A stretch of DNA of 64,000 nucleotides, taken from an uncultured Tenacibaculum sp. (lineage in GTDB: Bacteria > Bacteroidota > Bacteroidia > Flavobacteriales > Flavobacteriaceae). Shown here piece by piece: positions 27,647-38,004 of the stretch. Under the pieces are notes generated by a model, which was given only the letters and a program-made list of their open reading frames with translations, made no database searches and was not told the origin of the DNA. Every line of letters starts with the position of its first letter. Within the stretch, counting starts at the first letter, position 1. Where the stretch lies: positions 1 to 64,000 of the forward strand of contig CANNGJ010000007.1 of assembly GCA_947504185.1 (NCBI GenBank), written 5' to 3'. A program made the translations under genes and the position numbers.

Positions 27647-28300
27647 ATGATAAAAAAAATTAATTTTTATAGTGCAGGTTATTTTTTAGCTTGCTTGTTA
27701 TCTTTATTTTTTATAGATGTTAACGTGTCTATAACAGAAATGATAATTAAAATAATTGCGCTAGTTTTTTTATCTTTTTTGTATTTAAGTTCTTCCAAAA
27801 AAATTAACTATATCTATTTATTAGTATTAATGAATTCTATAGCTTCTGATACTTTTTTAATTTTTGAAGATGATTTTTTAGTTCTTGGCACTATATTATT
27901 ATTAGTTAATAGAGTTTTATATGTAATTCTAGCAAGAAGAGCTTTGTTTGAAACAAATATTAAAGCACTACTAACTTATTTGATTCCTGGTTTATTATTG
28001 TTTACTGTTATTTTTATTTTGTTAAAGCCTTATTTATATCAAATATCTTCATCTTTTTTATTAATAGGAATTTTTTCAGTTATAGCAATAAGTTTGTCTT
28101 TTTTTAATTACTTAAATAAAATGAATAGAAAAAATAAATTCTTTTTATTTGGTATTTTATTAATTGTTATAGCTGATGTTTTAATAGCTTTCAATAAATT
28201 CTTAGAGTATCAGTTAGTTTATGTAATTACATATACATTGATGTATTATGTAGCTCGTTACTTAATATGTCAATCAATGATTGAAGAAACTAATCGTTAA
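27647..28300 (+). CDS. YhhN-like (lysoplasmalogenase family) membrane protein
   Basis: A 217-aa protein with about seven to eight membrane helices. The segment I-V-I-A-D-V-L-I-A-F-N-K-F near 178 matches the YhhN/TMEM86 signature, and an acidic S-D-T-F-L-I-F lies near 68. Relatives hydrolyse lysoplasmalogens, but divergent bacterial members may differ. Its stop overlaps the convergent DUF4097-like gene by 11 bp. Confidence 0.7.
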   Translation: MIKKINFYSAGYFLACLLSLFFIDVNVSITEMIIKIIALVFLSFLYLSSSKKINYIYLLVLMNSIASDTFLIFEDDFLVLGTILLLVNRVLYVILARRALFETNIKALLTYLIPGLLLFTVIFILLKPYLYQISSSFLLIGIFSVIAISLSFFNYLNKMNRKNKFFLFGILLIVIADVLIAFNKFLEYQLVYVITYTLMYYVARYLICQSMIEETNR

Positions 28301-29363
28301 TTTTTATTGAGACACCTCCGTAATTTGATTTTATGTTAATCGTTGAGTTCGATGATTTCCCGAACACACCTTCATAATGTTTTTTAGTAGTTTTTTTAAT
28401 ACTCTTAAACATTTCTACTTTATCTTCTGGATAGTTAAACCCAGCGTAGCCTAAATCAACTGTAAAGTTGAAATTATTATCTCTGCTTGTTCCTAATTTA
28501 ATTCCTGCATAACTACCATCAATAGTAATATTCTCAAACCCTTTTGCAATATTTTTAACTCTAACACCACCATAATCAGTATCAATTTTTAAGTTTTTTC
28601 TTAGAGTACCAATTTTAATACTTGCATAATCAGTACTTCCTGAAAGGTTAACGACATCGTTAGCAGATAAGCTCCCGTAATCGGTATTGAATTTTACGGT
28701 TTCAACTTTTCCAATCCTAACAGTAGAGTAATCTGCATTTACATTTAACGATTCAGATTCGTCAACTTTTAATTTAGAATAATCAATATTGATACTACCA
28801 GATTTCATGAATTTAATATCAGAATCACCACAATAATCTAAATTTATACTGTTGGTGTCATTTAGTAATTGATCTACTTCAATGTTACCATAATCGCAAT
28901 TAAGATTCGCTTTTCCTTGCAATTTATCTAATTCTATATTACCATACTTGTTGTTTAAATCCGCATTATTGGTTATAGGCATTTTTACAAAATAATTTAT
29001 TTTGTAATTGGTGTTATTACTTCCCCACCAAGACCATTTAGATTTAGTGCTTTCAATTTTAGTACGAGCTTCTACTAAACTATTTGAAGCTTCGAAAAGT
29101 ACATCAATAGCTCTTAGTTTTTTTTCTACATTATCTAAGTCATCTCCTTTAACGGTGATTTTAACTTTAATTTCAATGCGATTTTCGTTCCAAGTAGTTA
29201 CTTGTACATTACCATATTTGTTTTTAACATAAAGTGTAGCATTTTTATTTACTGAAAAAGACTTGTTAATGGTTTTAGTTTTTTCATGTTTTTTATCATC
29301 ATTCGCTACTAAGACAGTAGGTACAAGTAATAATATGAATAATATTTTATATAATTTCATCAT
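28290..29363 (-). CDS. Secreted DUF4097-like beta-helical protein
   Basis: A 357-aa protein with signal peptide (about 2-20). A long run of short repeats follows, many ending in D-Y-G-x-(I/V/L) or D-Y-(S/A)-x-(I/V), from about 128 to 300. This fits a right-handed beta-helix of the DUF4097/adhesin type. It is the third gene of the sigma factor / putative anti-sigma operon and overlaps the preceding gene by 17 bp, so it may be a component or target of that envelope-response system. Confidence 0.75.
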   Translation of the reverse strand: MMKLYKILFILLLVPTVLVANDDKKHEKTKTINKSFSVNKNATLYVKNKYGNVQVTTWNENRIEIKVKITVKGDDLDNVEKKLRAIDVLFEASNSLVEARTKIESTKSKWSWWGSNNTNYKINYFVKMPITNNADLNNKYGNIELDKLQGKANLNCDYGNIEVDQLLNDTNSINLDYCGDSDIKFMKSGSINIDYSKLKVDESESLNVNADYSTVRIGKVETVKFNTDYGSLSANDVVNLSGSTDYASIKIGTLRKNLKIDTDYGGVRVKNIAKGFENITIDGSYAGIKLGTSRDNNFNFTVDLGYAGFNYPEDKVEMFKSIKKTTKKHYEGVFGKSSNSTINIKSNYGGVSIKIND

Positions 29364-29877
29364 CTCTAAGTTCTAATTTTGCTGGGTTTTTTTGTTGTTC
29401 TAATTGTAGTAAGAGTCTTTCTAAAACATTTAATCTTTCTTGGTAATTCGCAATCATTTGTTGAATTACTTGCCTTTTATTTTCGTTTTTAGATAATTCT
29501 GTTACTAAAGTTTTGTATTGATCTGTTAATTCTTCAATTTCATCTAAAGAATCTTCAATAACAGTTTCTGTTTCAATATTTCTATACTGTTCTATTTCTT
29601 TTAATTCTTGATTAATGGTCGTAACAAAGAAACTTTGAGCCTCAGCCATTTTAGGTGATACATCTGCTAAATCATACGTTTGTTGTTGCTGATAATTACC
29701 TAAGTAAAATCCTAAAACTAAAATAACTGATGCTGCGATACTCATCCAAAAAAATGATGGGCCAGTCTTCTTTTTAGGCTGCTTAAGTTTTCTCTGGAAA
29801 CGTTCGAGATGTCCCGAATGAGGTTCGAAAATATCGAAATCATTATCATCGAAAAACTGATGTAATTTATCCTCCAT
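29347..29877 (-). CDS. Putative anti-sigma factor (single-span membrane protein)
   Basis: A 176-aa protein with a cytosolic N-terminus (about 1-42), one membrane helix (about 44-62) and a long coiled-coil periplasmic part rich in Glu and Gln (about 85-165). It overlaps the upstream ECF sigma gene by 11 bp and the downstream secreted protein by 17 bp. Topology and position are those of an anti-sigma factor, but no zinc-binding (ZAS) motif is visible, so the call rests on context. Confidence 0.65.
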   Translation of the reverse strand: MEDKLHQFFDDNDFDIFEPHSGHLERFQRKLKQPKKKTGPSFFWMSIAASVILVLGFYLGNYQQQQTYDLADVSPKMAEAQSFFVTTINQELKEIEQYRNIETETVIEDSLDEIEELTDQYKTLVTELSKNENKRQVIQQMIANYQERLNVLERLLLQLEQQKNPAKLELRDDEII

Positions 29878-30442
29878 ATACTTTTGTTTTATTAATGTTG
29901 GTAAGTAAAACTTGCTTTAATTTCTTTTTTGCTCTCGATATTGTTGTTCTTACATTTTCGTTTGTGTAATTTAATATCTGAGCGATTTCTTCGTAATCAT
30001 AGCCCTCTATTAAATTTAAAGTTAGTACAATACGATAATTGTCTTTTAAGTTTTGAAGGTGATTCAAAACTTCTTTAACTTCTATAGAATCATACCCAAT
30101 TGAGGTTTCTTCTATTTCGTAATTAGGAATAACCTCTAGCTTAACTTCATCATAACGGTTATTCTTTTTTAGTTGAGTTAAACTCTTATTAACAACTATT
30201 CTTTTTAACCAAGCCCCAAAAGCTACCTCACCTTTAAAAGTATTTAATTTAGTAAAAGCTGTTAAAAAAGCTTCCTGAATTAAATCTTCAGCCTCAAATT
30301 CATCTTTCAAAATTCGATAAGCAGTATTGTACATGGCTTTATAGTAGCCTTTATACACTTGCATTTGTGCAGTGCTATCGTTTTTCTTACAGCGTTCGAG
30401 TAGTTGGTTGATATGTGTTTTTTTAGACTCCAAAGAAATCAT
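29867..30442 (-). CDS. ECF RNA polymerase sigma factor
   Basis: A 191-aa sigma-70 family protein: region 2 at about 25-95 (E-A-E-D-L-I-Q-E-A-F-L-T-A-F, G-A-W-L-K-R-I-V-V-N-K) and region 4 at about 130-185 (L-I-E-G-Y-D-Y-E-E-I-A-Q-I-L). First gene of a three-gene overlapping operon with a putative anti-sigma factor and a secreted beta-helical protein. The signal sensed is unknown. Confidence 0.92.
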   Translation of the reverse strand: MISLESKKTHINQLLERCKKNDSTAQMQVYKGYYKAMYNTAYRILKDEFEAEDLIQEAFLTAFTKLNTFKGEVAFGAWLKRIVVNKSLTQLKKNNRYDEVKLEVIPNYEIEETSIGYDSIEVKEVLNHLQNLKDNYRIVLTLNLIEGYDYEEIAQILNYTNENVRTTISRAKKKLKQVLLTNINKTKVYGG

Positions 30443-30609
30443 TCTATACTAGAGACAATTCTATTTTTAAATTGTGACAGTTTATTTTAATAAAAGTAAT
30501 TTTTTATTGTGAATATTCATTAAAATAATGGTAATATATTGTTAGTTAGTTTATTATGTTTTATGAGTTTCATAACATTACTAAACTTATAAAAATGAAT
30601 CTAAATATG

Positions 30610-30617
30610 TATATTTG
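30610..30617 (+). promoter_or_regulatory. -7 promoter box (TATATTTG) for the HMG-CoA lyase gene
   Basis: A perfect TAnnTTTG match ending only 5 bp before the ATG at 30623. If it is used, the mRNA would be leaderless or nearly so. Confidence 0.5.
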
Positions 30618-30622
30618 GCATA

Positions 30623-31483
30623 ATGATTGGCAGTGTTAAAATTATAGAATGTCCAAGAGATGCAATGCAAGGAATTAAAAGTCATTTTATTCCTACTGAA
30701 GCAAAGGCTAAGTATATCAATTCACTGTTAAAAGTGGGATTTGATACGATTGATTTTGGAAGTTTTGTGTCGCCAAAAGCAATTCCTCAAATGAGAGATA
30801 CTGCTGAGGTTTTATCAAAATTAGATTTGTCTACAACAGAAAGTAAATTACTAGCTATTGTAGCAAATGTTAGAGGAGCTAATGACGCATCTGTGTTTGA
30901 GGAAATTGATTATTTAGGATATCCTTTTTCAATATCTGAAAACTTTCAAATGCGTAATACACACAAGACAATAGATCAGTCGATTGATACGTTAAAAGAA
31001 GTATTGGCGATTGCTAACAGAACGAACAAAGAAGTAGTAGCATACTTATCTATGGGTTTTGGAAATCCATATGGAGATCCTTGGAGTGTAGAAATAGTAG
31101 GAGAATGGACTGAGAAGTTATCAAAATTAGGAGTTAAAATATTATCATTATCTGATACCATTGGTAGCTCAACACCAAAAGATATCGATTATTTATATTC
31201 AAATTTAATTCCTAGTTATCCTGATATCGAGTTCGGGGCTCATTTACATACAACTCCTACAAAGTGGCACGAGAAAATTGATAGTGCTTTTAAAGCAGGT
31301 TGTCGTCGTTTTGACGGTGCAATTAAAGGTTACGGAGGGTGTCCGATGGCAAAAGATGAATTAACTGGTAATATGCCAACTGAAAAAATGTTATCGTATT
31401 TTACTGCTGAAAAGGTTGCTACAAATATTAAACCAATGAGTTTTGAAAGCGCTTATAATAAAGCGCTAGAAGTTTTTTTATAA
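30623..31483 (+). CDS. Hydroxymethylglutaryl-CoA lyase
   Basis: A 286-aa TIM-barrel enzyme of the HMGL-like family that splits HMG-CoA into acetoacetate and acetyl-CoA in leucine breakdown. The catalytic E-C-P-R-D-A-M-Q-G is at residues 8-16, which fixes the start at this ATG; the metal site H-L-H is near 209, and the active-site cysteine loop G-G-C-P-M-A near 235. A metallopeptidase-like gene starts 3 bp after the stop. Confidence 0.92.
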   Translation: MIGSVKIIECPRDAMQGIKSHFIPTEAKAKYINSLLKVGFDTIDFGSFVSPKAIPQMRDTAEVLSKLDLSTTESKLLAIVANVRGANDASVFEEIDYLGYPFSISENFQMRNTHKTIDQSIDTLKEVLAIANRTNKEVVAYLSMGFGNPYGDPWSVEIVGEWTEKLSKLGVKILSLSDTIGSSTPKDIDYLYSNLIPSYPDIEFGAHLHTTPTKWHEKIDSAFKAGCRRFDGAIKGYGGCPMAKDELTGNMPTEKMLSYFTAEKVATNIKPMSFESAYNKALEVFL

Positions 31484-31486
31484 ATA

Positions 31487-32290
31487 ATGAAATTTAAATT
31501 AATAACACTTTTTTTTATTTTCTCTACATTTTATCAATCTACAGTTGATAAGAGGATAGGTGTATGGCAAATAAGAAATGGTAAATTAGTTAAGAATAGA
31601 TCAAATAAAAATGATTTAGCAAATTATTACTGGAAAGAGTTTAATAGAATTTTTCCTCAAGAGTTAACCAAAAAGTACATAAAACGTATTGTTTTAATGA
31701 CGGATGGGTTGGATGAAAAAACAGGAGCTTTGGTGTCTTTAAACTCACGAAATGATAAATGGCAGTTAGAAATTGATGTTAAAGATGTAAACCTTACTAC
31801 TAGAAATAAAAAAAGGTTGCATGAATCGGTTTATACCTTAGTACATGAATTTGGACATTTATTAACACTTAACAAAACACAAATACGACCAACTTATAAA
31901 GGAACTCAAGATGAAGGAGAATTGTATTTAACTCAAGAGGGTGAGGCGTATAAAAAAAGTTATTTAAACAAGTTTGTTAATTTATTTTGGAAAGGATCTT
32001 TGTTAAATAGATGGGATTATATTCAGAGAGAATATTGTTATACAGAAGCAAATTGTGTAGAAAAATTATATGATTTGTATCAAAATAATTCTTCAGAGTT
32101 TCTAACGGATTATGCAGCTGAAAGCCCTGAAGAAGACATCGTTGAAAGTTGGACAGCTTTTGTTTTAAGACCAAAAATTAAAAGGCCAAGAACCATTGCC
32201 CAGAAAAAAATTAACTTCTTTTATCAATTTCCAGAGCTTGTTGCTTACCGAAAATCAATACGACAGAATACTCGTAAATATTTGCATTAG
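31487..32290 (+). CDS. Putative secreted zinc metallopeptidase (HExxH)
   Basis: A 267-aa protein with an N-terminal hydrophobic signal (about 2-19). The zincin motif H-E-F-G-H is at 120-124, and an acidic segment E-E-D-I-V-E-S-W-T-A-F near 225 could supply the third ligand. I do not recognise a named peptidase family. It is 3 bp from the HMG-CoA lyase gene, so the two are cotranscribed, although no functional link is evident. Confidence 0.7.
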   Translation: MKFKLITLFFIFSTFYQSTVDKRIGVWQIRNGKLVKNRSNKNDLANYYWKEFNRIFPQELTKKYIKRIVLMTDGLDEKTGALVSLNSRNDKWQLEIDVKDVNLTTRNKKRLHESVYTLVHEFGHLLTLNKTQIRPTYKGTQDEGELYLTQEGEAYKKSYLNKFVNLFWKGSLLNRWDYIQREYCYTEANCVEKLYDLYQNNSSEFLTDYAAESPEEDIVESWTAFVLRPKIKRPRTIAQKKINFFYQFPELVAYRKSIRQNTRKYLH

Positions 32291-32376
32291 AATTTGTAAA
32301 TTTGATTGAATAATTTTTCAATGTAACCATAGGAGTCAGATTTTATGGGTATTCTTTGTGATTAAATAAATGCTTA

Positions 32377-33948
32377 ATGAAACAATTTAAATTTTTATTT
32401 CTAACTATATTATCTTTCTTAATAGCTAGTTGTAGTTCTCAAAAAACAGTTAATAATAGTTCAAAAACACCAACTACTCCGGTTGTTAATTATCAGTTTA
32501 AAAAAGAAGCTGATAAAACCTATTTTAATATACTACAAATAAATGATGTATACGAAATAGCTCCGATACAAGGAGGTAAGTTTGGAGGTATGGCAAGAGT
32601 AGAAACTGTTCGTCAAAACTTGTTAAAGGAGGATAAAAATACAATGACAGTTTTAGCAGGAGACTTTTTAAATCCATCATTAATTGGTACCATGAAAGTT
32701 GATGGAGAAAGGGTTCGAGGAAAGCAAATGGTAGAGGTAATGAATGCAATGGATTTTGATTTAGTGGCTTTCGGAAATCATGAGTTCGACTTAAGTTATA
32801 TAAGTTTACAAGACCGATTAAATGAAAGTAAATTCGATTGGATTTCAGCAAATACTTTACATAATAAAGATGGAAAACATCATTATTTTCATAAAGTCGT
32901 TAATGGTAGAAAAGAAAATTTACAAGATTCTTTTATAAAAGAATTTATGAATCCAGATGGCACAATATTAAAAGTAGGTTTTATAAGTGTATGTATTCCT
33001 TCAAACCCTAAAAGTTATGTGTATTATGGAGACATGTTTGAAGAAATAAAACGTGCTTATAACGAAATTAAAGATAAAGTAGATATTGTATTAGGGCTAA
33101 CACATTTATCTATAGATCAAGATAAAAAAGTAGCAGAATTGTTACCTGATGTACCTTTAATTATGGGGGGACATGAGCATACCAATAGTTATGATAAGGT
33201 TGGAGATGTTATAATAACAAAAGCTGATGCAAATGCAAAAACAGCTTATATTCATCGTTTTGAGTATGATCCAAAAGCTAAAAAACTTCAATTTAAATCT
33301 GAGTTAAAAGAGATTAATGATCAAATTCCGACAGATCAGAAAGTAGGAGTAGTGGTTAATAAATGGCAAAAGATTTTAAAAGAAAAAATACAAGATATTG
33401 TATCTAACCCTTACGAAGTAATTTATTACGCTAAAGTTCCTTTAGATGCTAGAGAAACACCAATTAGAAGTGTACAAACTAATATGGGAGAAATTATAAC
33501 TAAGGCAATGAGTTTTGCTTATGATAATAAAGTAGATTGTGCTTTGGTAAATGGAGGATCTGTAAGAATTGACGATGAATTAGAAGGAGATATTAATGTA
33601 GTTGACATTTTTAGGGTATTACCGTATGGAGGTTCAGTTTTAAAAGTTGATATAAAAGGAAGTCTTTTAAAACAAGTTTTAGATTATGGACTAAATGCTG
33701 CTGGTACTGGAGCATACTTACAACGTTATAATGTAAATAGAGTAAGTGATGAATGGATGATTCAAAATAATCCAATTCAAAATGATAAAGTTTATAAGGT
33801 TGCTTTTTCTGATTATTTATTAAGAGGATTAGATATTCCTATGTTATCAAACAAAAAACCAGGCGTTTTAAATGTTTATAGACCAAAAGATAACGAACTT
33901 AGTTATGACATTAGAAAAGCTATAACTACTTACCTTAAAAATAGATAA
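32377..33948 (+). CDS. UshA-like 5'-nucleotidase / metallophosphatase lipoprotein
   Basis: A 523-aa two-domain exported phosphatase. Lipobox I-A-S-C (Cys19). The N-terminal metallophosphatase domain (about 45-300) has N-D-V-Y, G-N-H-E-F-D and G-G-H-E-H metal sites. The C-terminal 5'-nucleotidase domain (about 340-520) has N-G-G-S-V-R and a D-Y-G-L-N substrate loop. Family members hydrolyse nucleotides or UDP-sugars in the periplasm. Confidence 0.9.
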   Translation: MKQFKFLFLTILSFLIASCSSQKTVNNSSKTPTTPVVNYQFKKEADKTYFNILQINDVYEIAPIQGGKFGGMARVETVRQNLLKEDKNTMTVLAGDFLNPSLIGTMKVDGERVRGKQMVEVMNAMDFDLVAFGNHEFDLSYISLQDRLNESKFDWISANTLHNKDGKHHYFHKVVNGRKENLQDSFIKEFMNPDGTILKVGFISVCIPSNPKSYVYYGDMFEEIKRAYNEIKDKVDIVLGLTHLSIDQDKKVAELLPDVPLIMGGHEHTNSYDKVGDVIITKADANAKTAYIHRFEYDPKAKKLQFKSELKEINDQIPTDQKVGVVVNKWQKILKEKIQDIVSNPYEVIYYAKVPLDARETPIRSVQTNMGEIITKAMSFAYDNKVDCALVNGGSVRIDDELEGDINVVDIFRVLPYGGSVLKVDIKGSLLKQVLDYGLNAAGTGAYLQRYNVNRVSDEWMIQNNPIQNDKVYKVAFSDYLLRGLDIPMLSNKKPGVLNVYRPKDNELSYDIRKAITTYLKNR

Positions 33949-34013
33949 GTATTTGGTTTTTAACACTGTGTTAAAATTCCCTTATTTTTATTTAAAATAA
34001 ATCTTAATAAGTC

Positions 34014-34044
34014 TTGTTTAGATTGATTATCTGTTTTACATTTG
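34014..34044 (+). promoter_or_regulatory. Bacteroidota promoter (TTG-N20-TACATTTG) for the porin gene
   Basis: TTG at 34014-34016 and a perfect TAnnTTTG box at 34037-34044, 43 bp before the porin start. Confidence 0.6.
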
Positions 34045-34087
34045 CCACCGTAAAACAAATAGTTATTTAAAATTAATCTAAATAAAA

Positions 34088-35254
34088 ATGAAAAAAGTAT
34101 TTTTCGCATTACTAGCTGGGGTATCTCTATTTGCTAATGCTCAATCTGCACCACAAGATAGTATACCTACAAACCCTCAAAGTCAGCAGAATGCTGCACA
34201 GCGTATTTTATCATCTAACTTGAGTCAAAAAGGTTTAACAGTTGGTGGTTATGCCGAGGCTCACTATAATAGAGCTACAGGTGAAAATGCAAAACTAGAT
34301 GTACATAGAGTTGTAATGTTATTTGGTTATAAATTTAACGAAAGAACGCAATTTATTACAGAATTAGAGTTTGAACATGTTAAAGAAATTTATGTAGAGC
34401 AAGCTTTTTTACAGTATAGTTTAACAGATAACGTAAACTTAAGAGCTGGTTTAATGTTAGTACCAATGGGTATTGTAAATGAGTATCATGAACCTACTAC
34501 TTTTAATGGTGTTGAAAGACCAAGTATGGATAAGTCAATTGTTCCAACTACTTGGAGAGAAATTGGTTTAGGAGTTTCTGGTCGTTGGAACGAAGCTTCT
34601 TTACGTTACCAAGCTTATATGTTTAATGGTTTTGCTTCAGATAATGGAGGTAAGTTTTTAGGGGGTAAAAACGGTTTCCGTAACGGACGTCAAAAAGGAG
34701 CAGAATCTATGATGAATAATGTAAACTTTTCTGGTAAATTAGATTACTATGGATTACCAGGTTTGCGTTTAGGTTTATCAGGTTACTTTGGTAGAACCCA
34801 ATCTGCACAAGCTGTTGAGACTATTGATGGAGCAGATGTAGGAATTGCAATGCTAGGTTTAGATGCACGTTATGCATATAAAAGATTTACTGCACGTGGT
34901 CAGTTTATACATGCAAGTGTAACTGATAGTAAAGAGTACAATGCTTTTTATGGATCGGATTTAGGAAGCGCTTTACAAGGATGGTACGTAGAAGGAGCAT
35001 ATAACTTATTACCACAAGATAAAAAACAACAATTATTCGCTTTTGCACGTTACGAAGATTATAATACTCATGCTTCGACTGAAGGAGGATTAGCTAAAAA
35101 CCTATCTTACGACCGTAATGAAGTAACATTTGGTTTAACTTATAAAGTAGCACCAGGAGCAGCTTTTAAAGCAGATTACCAATTTAAAAATAATGCAGTA
35201 GTTGGTAGTGATACTACAAGACAACTAAACTTAGGTTTCGGAGTTTGGTTCTAA
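34088..35254 (+). CDS. Outer-membrane porin
   Basis: A 388-aa beta-barrel protein with a signal peptide (about 1-19, cleavage after A-N-A-Q). It has alternating amphipathic strands, many Gly/Tyr/Arg residues, and a terminal aromatic residue (ending G-F-G-V-W-F) as expected for BAM insertion. It resembles phosphate-selective or generic Bacteroidota porins; the substrate cannot be assigned. It precedes an FMN-binding protein and a membrane protein but is separated by a terminator. Confidence 0.85.
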   Translation: MKKVFFALLAGVSLFANAQSAPQDSIPTNPQSQQNAAQRILSSNLSQKGLTVGGYAEAHYNRATGENAKLDVHRVVMLFGYKFNERTQFITELEFEHVKEIYVEQAFLQYSLTDNVNLRAGLMLVPMGIVNEYHEPTTFNGVERPSMDKSIVPTTWREIGLGVSGRWNEASLRYQAYMFNGFASDNGGKFLGGKNGFRNGRQKGAESMMNNVNFSGKLDYYGLPGLRLGLSGYFGRTQSAQAVETIDGADVGIAMLGLDARYAYKRFTARGQFIHASVTDSKEYNAFYGSDLGSALQGWYVEGAYNLLPQDKKQQLFAFARYEDYNTHASTEGGLAKNLSYDRNEVTFGLTYKVAPGAAFKADYQFKNNAVVGSDTTRQLNLGFGVWF

Positions 35255-35287
35255 ATTTGAACTAGAAGTTTGTTATTATTTGTAAAG

Positions 35288-35327
35288 ACCGAATCAAATT
35301 AATTATAATTTGGTTCGGTTTTTGTTT
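35288..35327 (+). terminator. Intrinsic terminator after the porin gene
   Basis: The stem ACCGAA-T-CAAATT / AATTTG-G-TTCGGT is followed by a T-rich tract, 34 bp after the stop. Confidence 0.8.
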
Positions 35328-35347
35328 TTTATTTAGACTAATTCTAA

Positions 35348-35355
35348 TATTTTTG
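35348..35355 (+). promoter_or_regulatory. -7 promoter box (TATTTTTG) for the FMN-binding gene
   Basis: A perfect TAnnTTTG match ending 4 bp before the ATG at 35360. It again implies a leaderless or nearly leaderless transcript. Confidence 0.45.
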
Positions 35356-35359
35356 CAAC

Positions 35360-35896
35360 ATGAAAATTCATAAGATTTTATCTTTTTTATTAATTGTAGC
35401 TTCTGTAAGCTTTTTTTCGTTTAGTATTCCTAAAAACTTAAAGAAGAAAGTTAACAAAGAGATCAAAAAAACATTTACCGTTGAAGACTTTATGTTAACT
35501 TCTATAGTTGTACCAGATTCGGTTAAAATAAAACTACAAGAAAAAGTTTTAAATGATAAATTATTTAAAATAGAAAAAGATGAGGAGTTAATAGGATATG
35601 CTTTTGTTGATAAAGCTCCTAGTAAAACAGATGAATTTGATTATTTAATTTTGTTGGATAAAAATTTGATAGTTGCCAAAACCAAAGTATTAATTTATAG
35701 AGAAGATTACGGGGGAGAGATAGGAAGTAGACGTTGGTTAAAACAATTTATTGGAAAATCTTTAAAAGATAAATTAAAATACGAAAAAGATATTATGGCT
35801 ATTTCTGGAGCAACAATTTCAGCTAGTTCTATGACAATAGCAATTAATAACTTTCTTCAAAATTTAGAAATTCTTCACCAAAACAAAGTGCTATAA
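35360..35896 (+). CDS. Exported FMN-binding domain protein
   Basis: A 178-aa protein with a signal peptide (about 1-25) and an FMN-binding domain of the RnfG/NqrC type. The flavinylation motif is S-G-A-T-I-S-A-S near residue 153, where the threonine would carry FMN through a phosphodiester. A one-electron carrier on the periplasmic side is inferred. The next gene starts at the following base, so it is cotranscribed with a membrane protein. No Rnf or Nqr subunits or ApbE are in the window. Confidence 0.83.
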   Translation: MKIHKILSFLLIVASVSFFSFSIPKNLKKKVNKEIKKTFTVEDFMLTSIVVPDSVKIKLQEKVLNDKLFKIEKDEELIGYAFVDKAPSKTDEFDYLILLDKNLIVAKTKVLIYREDYGGEIGSRRWLKQFIGKSLKDKLKYEKDIMAISGATISASSMTIAINNFLQNLEILHQNKVL

Positions 35897-36385
35897 ATGC
35901 AAATCAGCGGAATAATTCATGAATTTCCTAAAGAAGTAAAGCTGTTAATACTGGCTTTTGTTTGTACATTAAGTATTGGTTTTTTTGGCGGAATATCATT
36001 TGTTAGAGAAACAACAAACTCTAATCCTAACGGAATAGAGCAACGTTATTTAGGGAATGAAAATGATGAGGAAGCTACCAAAATGATGTTTAAGAAAACT
36101 AAAGCTGAAGTACTTACTTTAGTACACAATCACATATTATCACTTTCGGTTATTTTCTTTTTATTAGCTATTATTTTAGCAACGACAAGTGTCAATACTC
36201 AATTAAAATCATTTTTAATGATTGAGCCTTTTGTGTCGATTATCTGTACTTTTGGAGGAATTTACTTGATGTGGACAGGTATTACTTGGATGAAGTATGT
36301 TATTATGATTTCAGGGTTATTAATGACAGTATCTTTTACTGCTTCAGTAGCTTTTATTTTAAAAGGACTCCTGATAAAAAAATAA
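35897..36385 (+). CDS. Hypothetical membrane protein, partner of the FMN-binding protein
   Basis: A 162-aa protein with four likely membrane helices (about 16-32, 80-98, 108-125, 132-156). A charged periplasmic or cytosolic loop lies between the first two helices. There is no recognisable family motif. It is immediately downstream of the FMN-binding gene with no gap, suggesting a two-component membrane redox unit, which is inference. Confidence 0.7.
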   Translation: MQISGIIHEFPKEVKLLILAFVCTLSIGFFGGISFVRETTNSNPNGIEQRYLGNENDEEATKMMFKKTKAEVLTLVHNHILSLSVIFFLLAIILATTSVNTQLKSFLMIEPFVSIICTFGGIYLMWTGITWMKYVIMISGLLMTVSFTASVAFILKGLLIKK

Positions 36386-36428
36386 TATAATAACATTTTA
36401 TTAATATATCTATATAAGCTAAATGTAG

Positions 36429-36436
36429 TATATTTG
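36429..36436 (+). promoter_or_regulatory. -7 promoter box (TATATTTG) for guaB
   Basis: A perfect TAnnTTTG match 37 bp upstream of the guaB ATG at 36474. Confidence 0.5.
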
Positions 36437-36467
36437 CTTGCAATTAATTAACAACACACTAAATTAA

Positions 36468-37949
<1,482 letters not shown>

Positions 37950-37970
37950 TTTACTGAAAATAAAAGTAAG

Positions 37971-38004
37971 AGGCTGTTCATTTTAAAATGAGCAGCCTTT
38001 TTTT
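37971..38004. terminator. Bidirectional terminator after guaB
   Basis: The interrupted stem AGGCTG-x-TCATTTT / AAAATGA-x-CAGCCT (37971-37998) is followed by T7, between convergent genes. Confidence 0.8.
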
